From NCBI GenBank assembly GCA_963782415.1, contig CAWAJT010000007.1, positions 124,001-188,000 of the forward strand: DNA of 64,000 nucleotides, given 5' to 3'. The position numbers were made by a program, and so were the translations under genes. Shown piece after piece: positions 25,836 through 34,047 of this stretch. Every line of letters begins with the position of its first letter. Position 1 is the first letter of the stretch. Source of the DNA: Bog-473 sp963782415 (GTDB lineage Bacteria > Actinomycetota > Acidimicrobiia > Acidimicrobiales > RAAP-2). Under the pieces are notes generated by a model that did not search any database, was not told where the DNA came from, and saw nothing but the letters and a program-made list of their open reading frames with translations.

Positions 25836-26963
25836 CTAAGGCTGGACGGTGACCAGCGTGCCGATGGGGGTCAATGGGTACACCACTTGGGCGTTGGCCA
25901 CCGGCATCTCGACACAGCCGTCGCTTTGGGGGAAGCCGTAGGACGACCGGACGAATCCGTGCAGGGCGTCGCCGCCATGGAAGTAACTCACCCACGGGAT
26001 GCCGGGGTCCGAGTAGTGCGAGCCATCGGGGTTGGTGCCGGACATTGTGGTGACGGTGTAGCGGACGTAGACGGGCCAGGTGCCGTTCTCAGTGGGGGCA
26101 CCGGCGACACCCGTGTTGACCGGGGTGCTGTACACCGCGGCGCCGTCCTTGTAGACGGTGGCCGTCTGCGGTCGGGATTGGCTCACGAGGACGTAGTCCC
26201 ATGGTAGGGCGTCGCCCTTCCCGCTTTGCACGTCAGCGAGGAGGTCTGTCCACACCTGTGGGCCCGCCAGGCCGTCCGTCTTCAGCCCGTTCTGTGACTC
26301 AAAGTTCATGATGGCCCCCTGCGTGATGACGTTGTTGGTGCCAGGCGTCCACAGCGTCTCGAGCGCGAGCGGCTGGTTCGGCCAGCGCCAGGTGAACGAC
26401 CCGACCTGGTCGTTGCCTTCTTGGGTCGGCGACGTCAGTGGCGCGGCGGGGGTGAACGTCAATGGGAGATAGCCGAGCTCGGCCAGCAGTTGTTGGAGCC
26501 GGAGGGTGGAGCCGGGGGCGACGGTGAACTGAGTCGTGGACGATTGCACGAGGCGCTGCCCTTCTGAGCCAACGACACCTGACGACCCACCCGGGACCGT
26601 CACCGTTTCGGCGGCGCCCGGGACGAGCGGTCCCGTCGCCTGGTATTCGAGCAACGATGGCGACAGTACCGCCCATGAGCCGGCGACTGCCGGGGTGAGG
26701 GTCGGCATGGGGCTGCCGGGCGCCAGAGCGGTGGAGAACTGCACCGAGATGGTGGATCCCGCCGCGACATTGGCGCCACTGGGCGTCACGGACAGCACAC
26801 GCAGGGCAGGGGGCGGAGCGGCCGGCGTGGCGGAGGCCTGACCGCTGTGCTGCCGGTCGATGGCGACGAAACCGCCGGCGGCCAGGACGAGCACGACAGC
26901 GCAGACGCCCACGATCACCCATCGCCGTGGTCCTCTTCTGGTGCGAACGTGTTCCCCCGCCAT
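25836..26963 (-). CDS. L,D-transpeptidase (YkuD) with peptidoglycan-binding domain
   Basis: 375 aa. One N-terminal membrane anchor (WVIVGVCAVVLVLAAGGFVA), a beta-rich Big_5-like region (residues about 55-150), a peptidoglycan-binding helical domain (LRLQQLLAELGYLP), then the YkuD catalytic domain with HGFVRSSYGFPQSDGCVEM (HGx...SxGC, nucleophile Cys). It would form 3-3 crosslinks or attach proteins to peptidoglycan outside the membrane. Starts 12 nt after glnD. The residue after GC is V-E rather than the more usual V/I-R. Confidence 0.9.
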   Translation of the reverse strand: MAGEHVRTRRGPRRWVIVGVCAVVLVLAAGGFVAIDRQHSGQASATPAAPPPALRVLSVTPSGANVAAGSTISVQFSTALAPGSPMPTLTPAVAGSWAVLSPSLLEYQATGPLVPGAAETVTVPGGSSGVVGSEGQRLVQSSTTQFTVAPGSTLRLQQLLAELGYLPLTFTPAAPLTSPTQEGNDQVGSFTWRWPNQPLALETLWTPGTNNVITQGAIMNFESQNGLKTDGLAGPQVWTDLLADVQSGKGDALPWDYVLVSQSRPQTATVYKDGAAVYSTPVNTGVAGAPTENGTWPVYVRYTVTTMSGTNPDGSHYSDPGIPWVSYFHGGDALHGFVRSSYGFPQSDGCVEMPVANAQVVYPLTPIGTLVTVQP

Positions 26964-26975
26964 AGCAGCGGCATT

Positions 26976-29348
26976 CTACCGATGCCCAAGAGGCCTAAAG
27001 TCCCAATTCGGCCTAATTTCCTCGGTAATCTGCGAGAGCCGGCCACCGTCGGTCACTTTGGACCCGTCCGACTCACGGACATAGAAGGCGTCGACGACCA
27101 ATTCGCCCAGCGTGGAGACCCGGGCGGAGACCACGTCGAGGCCCGCGTCGAACAGGGCGCGGGTAATTCTGTGAAGCAGCCCAATTTCGTCGGGTGCCCG
27201 TACTTCGAGCACCGTGGCCGTCTCGGACGCCTCGTTGTCGACGCTGATGTCGCTCCCGGGCAGGTGGGCGGCGGAGCCCCGGCGTAACGGATACACCCGT
27301 TCACGCTCGGAGAGGAGTTCGCCGATGGCCACGCTGTCGGAGAGGACCGCCGCCAGATCCTGACGCAGCTTCGCCGTATCGGGCCATGTGCCGCGAGCCA
27401 CCTCGACGGTGAACATCTCGACGGCGACGCCGTCCTCCCCACTGACGTTGGCCGCCCGCACGTCCATACCGTTGAGCGCCAGTGCACCGGCGACAGAGGA
27501 GAAGAGACCCGGCCGGTCCGGCGCCGCCACGATCACGTTGGGTGGTTGGAGCGAAACCGATGGCAGTCCCGTGTCGCGCACCTCCGCCATGAGCTCGCGG
27601 TTGGCCGCCACAATCCGGTCCAGCGCGGCAGGCTCGGGCTCGCCCTGGAGCACGCGGTCCGTACGGGCGACGAGGTCGGCGACCAAGCCTGCCTTCCAGG
27701 CTCCCCACGCCGACGGGCCGGTGGCTTTGCTGTCCGCCTCGGTCAATGCGGCCAGGAGGTGGAGTGTGAGGGGGTTGCCGACTGCTCGGGCGACGCGGGC
27801 GATGGTGGTCGGATCATCGAGGTCGCGCCGCGTCGCCGTGTCGGGCAAGAGGAGATGGTTGCGCACGAGGTCCACGAGCACGGCGACGTCGGCAGGAGGG
27901 AACCCCATGCGGGTGGCGATGGTGTCGACGATCTCGATGCCAACTGTGGTGTGATCGCCGGGGAAGCCCTTTCCGATGTCGTGCAGGAGGGTGCCGACGA
28001 GGAGCAGATCGGGTCGCTCGACGCTGTCGGTCAGGGTGGCGGCCAGCGCTGCTGCCTCGAGGAGGTGACGATCGACCGTAAAGGTGTGGTACGCGTTCCG
28101 TTGCGGTTTGTTGCGCACCGCCGCCCATTCGGGAATGAGCCGTACCAGCAGACCGTGTTGGTCGAGTGACTCGATCTTGTCGATGGCGGGCTGACCGAGC
28201 GTCAGGAGCGCGACGAAGGCGGTGCGTACCTCGTCCGGCCACGGGTCGCCCGGTGGGGGCATCCGGTCGGCCAGGCGGTGTAGTGATCCTCTGGCAATAG
28301 GGCGGTCGAGTGCTGCTGCCGTGGTGGCTAGCCGCAAGGGGAGCGACGCGTCGGTCGAGACAGGGGCGAGCGAGCTCAGAGCGATCTCGCCGTCGACGTC
28401 GACCAGGTCCGGGCCGAGGTCCTCCGGAGGGGGTGGCGCGCCATGGTCGGACTGAGCCCGGCGGAATCGGCGCTTCGGGGCCGGAGTCGGGTCCCATAGC
28501 CTGCGCCGACGCCACACGTCGTCGCTGACCCAGGCGATCTGCCGGCCGGCGGTTGAGACGGCAAGCATCAGGGCGTCGGCATCGGCGAAGCCGAGCGCTT
28601 CCGCCACCTGGTCCTGGTCCTGCAAGAGGAGCTTGTCGTGCTCGCGTTTAGCCAGCCGGTGCAGCTCGACGCGGATGTCGGTGAGCAGCGCGGTGGCGCC
28701 ATGAAGGGAGTCCAAGTCCGCGTAGTCGGCGAGCAACGGAGCGAAAACGGAGATGGCGCGCAGGACGTTGACGTCGCGCAGCCCACCGTGACTCTCCTTG
28801 AGGTCGGGTTCGAGGAGGAAGGCCACATCGCCCGCGCTGGCGCGACGGTCCGCCATCTGGGTCTCGAGGAGTGGCAGGTAGCGGGCACCGAGACGATCCC
28901 GCCAGGCCGCGCGCGCTTTGTCCAGAAGCGGATCCGCGATCCTCGACTCGCCCCAGACCAACCGCCCGTCGAGGAGACCCAGCGCCACCCGGACGTCTTC
29001 TGCCGCGACGCTCAGGACCTCGGAAGGTCGCCGGACCGAATGGTCGAGATGCACTCCCTCGTCCCACACTGGGTACCAGATGGCATCGGCGACCGACTTG
29101 ATGTCCCGGTGGCCGTTGTGGACGAGCACGACGTCGAGGTCGCTGAAAGGGCAGAGGGAGCTGCGGCCGTACCCTCCGACAGCGATCAGGGCCAGGTGGC
29201 GTTTGACGTCGCCCGCCGCCCGTTCCGCCAGGCCCGAGAGCCACGCGTCTGCGGCGGCTGCGTACTGTCGGCAGAATGCCTGGCCACGCAGCCCCGGCTG
29301 GGAGAGCAGACTGCCGCGCCGGTCTCGCAGTGATGTCTCGGCAGCCAT
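26976..29348 (-). CDS. glnD: [Protein-PII] uridylyltransferase/uridylyl-removing enzyme
   Basis: Central nitrogen sensor that modifies PII according to glutamine level. The nucleotidyltransferase domain has GGYGRSSLCPFSDLDVVLVH (residues about 57-76) with both metal Asp residues. A PII-NT helical region follows, then the HD hydrolase domain around LLVGTLLHDIGKGFPGDH, and two C-terminal ACT domains (VIVAAPDRPGLFSSVAGAL and VRAPDEIGLLHRITRALF). 790 aa, somewhat shorter than enterobacterial GlnD. No glnB or amtB is in the window. Divergent from a small membrane protein gene. Confidence 0.94.
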   Translation of the reverse strand: MAAETSLRDRRGSLLSQPGLRGQAFCRQYAAAADAWLSGLAERAAGDVKRHLALIAVGGYGRSSLCPFSDLDVVLVHNGHRDIKSVADAIWYPVWDEGVHLDHSVRRPSEVLSVAAEDVRVALGLLDGRLVWGESRIADPLLDKARAAWRDRLGARYLPLLETQMADRRASAGDVAFLLEPDLKESHGGLRDVNVLRAISVFAPLLADYADLDSLHGATALLTDIRVELHRLAKREHDKLLLQDQDQVAEALGFADADALMLAVSTAGRQIAWVSDDVWRRRRLWDPTPAPKRRFRRAQSDHGAPPPPEDLGPDLVDVDGEIALSSLAPVSTDASLPLRLATTAAALDRPIARGSLHRLADRMPPPGDPWPDEVRTAFVALLTLGQPAIDKIESLDQHGLLVRLIPEWAAVRNKPQRNAYHTFTVDRHLLEAAALAATLTDSVERPDLLLVGTLLHDIGKGFPGDHTTVGIEIVDTIATRMGFPPADVAVLVDLVRNHLLLPDTATRRDLDDPTTIARVARAVGNPLTLHLLAALTEADSKATGPSAWGAWKAGLVADLVARTDRVLQGEPEPAALDRIVAANRELMAEVRDTGLPSVSLQPPNVIVAAPDRPGLFSSVAGALALNGMDVRAANVSGEDGVAVEMFTVEVARGTWPDTAKLRQDLAAVLSDSVAIGELLSERERVYPLRRGSAAHLPGSDISVDNEASETATVLEVRAPDEIGLLHRITRALFDAGLDVVSARVSTLGELVVDAFYVRESDGSKVTDGGRLSQITEEIRPNWDFRPLGHR

Positions 29349-29371
29349 GGCGGGAACGTAGCATTGGGTCT

Positions 29372-29581
29372 GTGAGCAGAGACGTGGAGAGCACAGGCGG
29401 CAAGACCCCCATGACCTTCACCCATGCCGTCGCCATGACGGTGGTGGGCGTCGTCGGGATTGTCGTGGCCTTTTGGATCCTGAGCAGCCTGGTTGGCATC
29501 TTTTTCTTCTTCGTGAAGATCGCGGTGGTGATCGCCCTGATCGCAGGCGTGTTCTGGCTGGTGTCCCGCTTCCGGAACTAG
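29372..29581 (+). CDS. Small membrane protein, unknown function
   Basis: 69 aa from GTG 29372, or 56 from ATG 29411. Two closely spaced hydrophobic helices (VAMTVVGVVGIVVAFWILSS and FFVKIAVVIALIAGVFWLV) and a short basic tail. No recognised family. Divergent from glnD with 23 nt between starts. Confidence 0.55.
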   Translation: MSRDVESTGGKTPMTFTHAVAMTVVGVVGIVVAFWILSSLVGIFFFFVKIAVVIALIAGVFWLVSRFRN

Positions 29582-29671
29582 GCATGGATGGGCCCGCGGA
29601 CCAACTGAGGTCCGAGGCCGAGAGCGGGGAAGGAAGGCCGTTAGGCTGGCCGCCCGTTCGTAGCGAGACGC

Positions 29672-29746
29672 GGCGGCGTGGCCGAGTGGTTTAGGCAGGG
29701 GCCTGCAAAGCCCCGTACGGCGGTTCGATTCCGCCCGCCGCCTCCA
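29672..29746 (+). tRNA. tRNA-Cys(GCA)
   Basis: Full cloverleaf. The acceptor stem GGCGGCG pairs with CGCCGCC, and the anticodon stem GGGGC/GCCCC encloses CTGCAAA with anticodon GCA at 29705-29707. The T arm has GGTTCGATTCC. Discriminator T and an encoded CCA end the gene. Its 3' part (29703-29747) is repeated at 38005-38049, marking it as an integration site. Confidence 0.95.
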
Positions 29747-29747
29747 G
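29703..29747 (+). repeat. attL-like repeat (tRNA-Cys anticodon loop to 3' end)
   Basis: 45 bp running from the anticodon loop through CCA plus one G. Repeated with one mismatch (G29722 to A38024) at 38005-38049. This is the classic footprint of tyrosine-recombinase insertion into a tRNA 3' end. Confidence 0.75.
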
Positions 29748-29774
29748 TTGTTGTCCCTGTTGAGAGCCCATCCG

Positions 29775-30110
29775 GGTGGGGGGGGGAGGGGGAGGAGAAA
29801 GAGAAGGGGGAAGGGAAAGAGGAGAGAAGGAGGGAGAGAAGAGGAGGAAAGGGAGGAGGAAGGGGGAAGAGAGGGAAAGAAGAGGGAGGCGAGGCGGGGG
29901 TGGGAAATGAGGAGAGAGGAGAAGAGGAAGAGCGGGGGAGGGCCGGGTAGAAGTGGAAGGAGGGAGAGAGAGAGGTGAAAGAGGAGGTGAGGAGGGATGG
30001 AAGAGGGGGAGGAGAAGGAAGTGGGAGAGGGTGGTGGGGAGCGGGGTGGTGGGGAGGAGGGAGAGGGGGGAAGGAGGTGGGGGAGGGGGATGGGGGGGTG
30101 CGGAGAGGCG
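29775..30110 (+). repeat. Polypurine tract, about 340 nt
   Basis: Almost uninterrupted G and A on the plus strand (29802-29889 contains no pyrimidine at all), with only scattered C or T beyond. It is unlike anything else in the window. Open frames on the opposite strand are Pro/Ser/Leu low-complexity by-products and not credible proteins. Such mirror-rich purine runs can form triplex or G-rich structures; function unknown, and an assembly artefact is possible. Confidence 0.85.
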
Positions 30111-30419
30111 GGGGCGGCGAGCAGGGCCGCGCGAAGGTGCGCGCGGCGGGGCGGTGCGAGTCACAGGCCAGTGCGGCCGCCACTCTGAGACCGTGCGACA
30201 GCAAATGGAGGTGGGATAGACGTCCTCAATGCGAATCGAGCGCATGCCACGCCCATGCCACATGCTGAGGTGGGTCAGGCCGATGTCTTGTGACTCTTCG
30301 GATCAGGGCGGAGTCCCGCATCTCACCTGACGACATCGATCCAGGATTCTCCGGTTTGGCTTGCCGACGCAGAGGAGAGTCCAGATCCTCTGGACCCGGA
30401 ACCGCTGAGGGGGACTGAT
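30111..30419. other. Intergenic, no gene seen
   Basis: About 310 nt between the polypurine tract and the DUF3097 stop. Normal base composition resumes. I see no tRNA, promoter or convincing coding frame. Confidence 0.4.
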
Positions 30420-31172
30420 TCAGGGGCTCGCGGACGACGGCTCGGTCACGAAGTCGATGAGCCGCTCGACCGCGCCGACCAGCGCGGGCTCGAGGTCGGC
30501 ATAGCTGTGCACCGATCCGAAGATCCGCCGCCAGCAGGTGGCCTGATCGGGCTCGCCCAGCGCTCGGCAAATGCCGGTCTTCCAATCCTGGCCTTTGGGA
30601 ACGGTTGGCCAGTGAGTCAATCCCACCACCGCCGGCCTGACCGCTTGCCACACGTCGACAAAGGGGGTACCCGTCACAAGTACGTGGGGATGCGCCACTT
30701 CCTCGGCCAGCCGGCTCTCCTTGGTGCCGGGAACCAGGTGGTCAACCAAGACGCCCAGGCGACGGCCCGGTGCCGGCCCGAAGGCCGCTGTCTCGGCGGC
30801 CAGATGGTCGATCCCGTCCAGACGTTCGACCACCACCCCTTCCGCCCGGAGGTCGTCTCCCCAGACCCGCTCGACCAGCAATGCATCGTGGATCCCCTCG
30901 ACGAGGATTCGACTGGCCCGAGCAACCCGGGCCTGACGGCCGCCGACAGCCACCGAACCAGATGCAGTGGGCGAAGGGCGAGTGGATGCGACTCGAGGCG
31001 GGACGAGGGTTGCCACTCGCCCCCCGGCGACGAAGGCCCCCGGCAGCAAGTTGAACATCCGCACCTGACCTGACTGGGACCGCAGCGTCACGACGTTGGC
31101 GCGGAAGTCCACCACCCGGCCGGCAAATACCGAGGCACGGTGGGTCACCGCCAGTCCAGCCACCGCCTCCAC
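30420..31172 (-). CDS. DUF3097 family protein
   Basis: At least 250 aa. It matches the actinobacterial DUF3097 family along its length: RVARASRILVEGIHDALLVE, VWGDDLRAEGVVVERLDGID, LGVLVDHLVPGTKESRLAEE and VPKGQDWKTGICRAL. The EGxHDALLVE and LVDHL segments recall a Toprim-like metal site; function is not established. The start is unsettled: GTG 31172 is the only start codon I find in frame, and the frame stays open about 90 nt further up while a GTG-led frame there ends in a stop, so an N-terminal frameshift is possible. It is notable inside an att-bounded segment because DUF3097 is usually a resident actinobacterial gene. Confidence 0.8.
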   Translation of the reverse strand: MEAVAGLAVTHRASVFAGRVVDFRANVVTLRSQSGQVRMFNLLPGAFVAGGRVATLVPPRVASTRPSPTASGSVAVGGRQARVARASRILVEGIHDALLVERVWGDDLRAEGVVVERLDGIDHLAAETAAFGPAPGRRLGVLVDHLVPGTKESRLAEEVAHPHVLVTGTPFVDVWQAVRPAVVGLTHWPTVPKGQDWKTGICRALGEPDQATCWRRIFGSVHSYADLEPALVGAVERLIDFVTEPSSASP

Positions 31173-31618
31173 TTCGGGGTGGCGATTAGCTTCGGCACGG
31201 ACCCTCGCCGCGAGGGTCAGCCGTGATGTCGGCCCAAGGATCGGACGTGCGGCTCACGGCGACGACGGTAGCGGACGCCCAGTCGCGTCCATCGGATGGC
31301 ACTTTCGAACCGCACAGTTGAGCGGAAATCGAAGAGTCGCTCATACGGTCTTTCTCGTCGTCCCATGCGTCAAAGGGTCAATCATCTGAATCGGGTGTCC
31401 CATAACGCCGTCAGGTAGGTGGGACGGTTCGAATCCTCTTTGAGTCAAGACCCCTGTTTCGGGTGTATCCAGGCGCGACGAATCGAGCCGTCGCCGGAAG
31501 GCACGACGGCGTAGGGTCTCTCTGGGTTCGGGAGTGACTTCGTCGAAGAGCCGGCCGCACAGGGTGAAGAACCGGTCACGCAGACATGGAGTCGTCCCTG
31601 AGTGTCCTCCCGGACCCC
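31173..31618. other. Intergenic, degenerate
   Basis: About 450 nt between DUF3097 and the IS110-like fragment. It may include non-coding sequence once downstream of that transposase; no gene seen. Confidence 0.35.
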
Positions 31619-31697
31619 CTATCGGGCGTCGAGAAGAAGCTGCCGATAGACGGCGTTCGAGATTTGACGTTTGAGGGAACGCAGCGCTTCCTTCTTG
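31619..31697 (-). pseudogene. C-terminal scrap of IS110-type transposase
   Basis: About 26 codons reading KKEALRSLKRQISNAVYRQL and then a stop. The pattern resembles the conserved C-terminus of IS110-family transposases (KEALRCLKR...VY). The rest is missing because the IS3 element begins exactly here. Short, so the family call is tentative. Confidence 0.45.
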
Positions 31698-31720
31698 GTG
31701 AACCGCCCCGGGTTTCGTGA

Positions 31721-32605
31721 CTACTCGCTGGTTTGGGTAACCGCCGCTATGGCGGGTGCTGACTGACGGTAGTAGGTGGCTTCGAACTCTGCCGGCGTGA
31801 CGTAGGAGTTGTCGTCGGTGATCTCTCCGTGCAGCCGGCGGTGGTTGAACCAGTCGATGTAGCCGAGAGTGGCGAACTCGACGTCGTCGAGGCCCCGCCA
31901 CGGCCCTTGGGGGTAGATCAGCTCCCACTTGTAGAGGCTGTTGAAGGCCTCGGCCATGGCGTTGTCGTAGCTGTCGCCGGTGGATCCGACGGAAGCGACG
32001 ATGTCGTTTTCGGCCAGGCGCTCGGAGTAGCGAATTGCCAAGTACTGGACCCCCTTGTCGCTGTGATGGACCAGGCCGTCGAGGACCTGGCCATCACGGG
32101 TGCGGTTCCACACCGCCATCTCGAGAGCGTCGATGGCGAGATCCGAGCGCAACGACTCGGAGATCTGCCAGCCGACCACCATGCGCGAGAACACGTCGAT
32201 GATGAAGGCGGCGTAGACCCAGCCGGCGTGCGTCTTGACGTAGGTGAGGTCGGCCACCCAGAGCCGGTTTGGCTCGTCGGCATGGAACTGGCGATCGACG
32301 AGGTCGGCAGGGCGGTGCTGGCGTTCGTCCGAGCGGGTGGTGACCTTGTAGGCCCGGCCCCGGCGGGCGCCAGAGAGTCCCAGGTCACGCATCAGGCGCT
32401 CGACGGTGCAGCGGGCCACCCGGACGCCCTCTCGGTTGAGCTGGGTCCAGATCTTGTCGGCTCCATAGACCTCGAGGTTGTTGCCCCAGACGCGCAGGAT
32501 CTCTCCCCGCAGCTCCTCGTCGCGCACGGCTCGGGCCGACGGCAGCCGCTTCTTGGCCGCCCAATAGGTGTTCGGGGCGATCTTGCATCCGTGCTCTGAG
32601 AGCAC
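31721..32605 (-). CDS. IS3-family transposase OrfB (DDE integrase core)
   Basis: 294 aa from GTG 32605, but the conserved start (IVAFIDDHRHRFGVEPICR) lies further up in the same frame, to about 32665. The active enzyme is therefore probably an OrfA-OrfB fusion made by -1 frameshifting near TTTCTTTG (about 32690). Helix-turn-helix NTYWAAKKRLPSAR is near the start. The rve catalytic triad is intact: Asp in LWVADLTYVK, Asp in VHHSDKGVQYL, Glu in AMAEAFNSLYKWELI. The C-terminal WFNHRRLHGEI is typical. Looks functional. Confidence 0.92.
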   Translation of the reverse strand: MLSEHGCKIAPNTYWAAKKRLPSARAVRDEELRGEILRVWGNNLEVYGADKIWTQLNREGVRVARCTVERLMRDLGLSGARRGRAYKVTTRSDERQHRPADLVDRQFHADEPNRLWVADLTYVKTHAGWVYAAFIIDVFSRMVVGWQISESLRSDLAIDALEMAVWNRTRDGQVLDGLVHHSDKGVQYLAIRYSERLAENDIVASVGSTGDSYDNAMAEAFNSLYKWELIYPQGPWRGLDDVEFATLGYIDWFNHRRLHGEITDDNSYVTPAEFEATYYRQSAPAIAAVTQTSE

Positions 32606-32658
32606 CCGGCAGATCGGCTCGACCCCGAACCGGTGACGGTGGTCGTCGATGAAGGCGA

Positions 32659-32994
32659 CTATCTGGGCGGTTGCGGGTCGAGCTCCCGCGCAAAGAAAGC
32701 CGAGGCCGCCTTCAAGATCTCGTTGGCCCGGCGCAACTCGCGGTTCTCACGCTCGAGTTCTTTCATCCTCGTGCGCTCGTCGGTCGTCAGCCCCGGACGG
32801 GTTCCGGCGTCGGTCTCGGCCTTGCGGACCCAGATGCGCAGACTCTCGTGGTTCACCTTGAGCTTCTCAGCAATCGACTGGATCGCCTTCCACTGCGACG
32901 GATACTCGCCCTGGTGCTCGAGCACCATGCGCACGGCCCGTTCCCGGAACTCGGGAGGGTACGGCGGGCGGGGGTTTCTCTTGTGTTCTGACAC
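32659..32994 (-). CDS. IS3-family transposase OrfA
   Basis: 111 aa DNA-binding subunit. Helix-turn-helix around SIAEKLKVNHESLRIWVRKA, then a leucine-zipper-like helix (KELERENRELRRANEILKAA) that mediates multimerisation. The basic N-terminus (PRPPYPPEFRERAVRMVLE) is typical. Overlaps the upstream part of the OrfB frame. Confidence 0.92.
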   Translation of the reverse strand: MSEHKRNPRPPYPPEFRERAVRMVLEHQGEYPSQWKAIQSIAEKLKVNHESLRIWVRKAETDAGTRPGLTTDERTRMKELERENRELRRANEILKAASAFFARELDPQPPR

Positions 32995-33045
32995 TGCTCC
33001 ATCCTCTCAAAGGAAAGAGCAATCACCATTCCCGGGGCGGTTCAC

Positions 33046-33337
33046 AGTGGGCGGATCTGTCGGGCTAGGAGGATACTCGTCCCCGACGGTGGCCAATGGT
33101 GTGCTCTATGTAGGCGGAAATCAATTCGGGTTTGGAGGGTCGCTCTACGCGTTCGACGCCGCTGGCCGACTTGATTGCACGGGCGTTCCCATGACGTGTG
33201 CACCCCTGTTTGCGTATTCCCTAGGTTCGCCGAACTATTTGTTTTCTGATCCGACCATCGCCAACGGGACCGTCTTCGTTCGTGGAGCCATACTCATTGA
33301 AGGCGACACGAACTTTGTGGGTCTCCGGCTACCCTGA
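33046..33337 (+). pseudogene. C-terminal fragment of a PQQ-like beta-propeller protein
   Basis: About 95 codons of repeat-like blades: SSPTVANGVLYVGG, SLYAFDAAG, CAPLFAYSLGSP, then DPTIANGTVFVRG, ending with a stop at 33337. This is the last two blades of a PQQ-binding-like (quinoprotein-type) propeller whose N-terminal part is absent. The break coincides with the IS3 right end. Confidence 0.7.
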
Positions 33338-33530
33338 TTGAACTAGGTCGACACGTTGCTGAACCGAGAAAGAACTGACAACTCGGTCGACCTCTCGGTG
33401 GTGCCCCGGTTCGCCGGACCTGGGCGCACCTTCGGCACGATCGGGGCAGGGGTCCCAACATGGACCTCTGGCATTCCGAAATACAGTTGCTGTCGCGTCC
33501 ATCGACCTCAGTGATCGCCAAGTCCACGAT

Positions 33531-33891
33531 GTGGCGTGTGCGGAATGTGGTCTCAACTACAAGTGGTGGTCGTCTTCCCCTCTCAGGGTGGGGACCTATT
33601 CGGTTGTAAGCGTCCTGTGTCATGGCCACCCGAAGGACGAAGTCTGGCTCGATGCCACCCTCGGCTCATGGGAGGAACCATTTGCTGACCACGTCACTTT
33701 CTCCTGCCGTATCAACAGCGAGGGAGCGGGACTTGTGGACGCTCTGGAGGCGGGAAAGGGCGAGCCGGACTACTACGGCCAGCGTCTAACGAGGGCGCAA
33801 GGAGTTGGACAATCCGGACTTGTCCTCTCTCTGGGAGCTGGTGGACCTCGCAGTCACGACCGTGCCGGAGGTGCGGAGACTGACGAAGTAG
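33531..33891 (+). pseudogene. Unknown protein with CxxCG, one frameshift
   Basis: The first frame from GTG 33531 (perhaps starting earlier) reads ACAECGLNYKWWSSS to PDYYGQRLTRA; after about 33785 the sense continues one frame over as KELDNPDLSSLWELVDLAV and VPEVRRLTK, stopping at 33891. Both parts have protein-like composition and join smoothly after a single-base correction. I do not recognise the family; the CxxC could be half of a zinc site. Confidence 0.4.
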
Positions 33892-34047
33892 GGGTGCCCC
33901 AGAACGCCGGGACCGGGTGTCACCATGCGGCACACAGGGAGCGGTGCGCTTAGAGGCGCCTTGGCACAAGCGCCGACGTCGATCGTTGACCCTTCGCCGA
34001 CAGCAAAGTCCGGCACGCGCAAGAACCTCGTCGAGCGGCCGAGCCGC

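Larger units (their letters stand above)
31698..33045 (-). mobile_element. IS3-family insertion sequence, complete
   Basis: About 1.35 kb with perfect 15-bp terminal inverted repeats GTGAACCGCCCCGGG (31698-31712, inverted at 33031-33045). It encodes orfA and orfB on the minus strand in the usual -1-shifted overlapping arrangement. I see no matching target-site duplication outside the repeats, and the two flanks belong to unrelated gene fragments. Confidence 0.88.

Noticed and set aside
29641..30263. Long open frames on the minus strand across the polypurine tract
   Set aside because: They encode only Pro/Ser/Leu low complexity, overlap the tRNA-Cys, and exist simply because a pyrimidine-only strand contains no stop codons.
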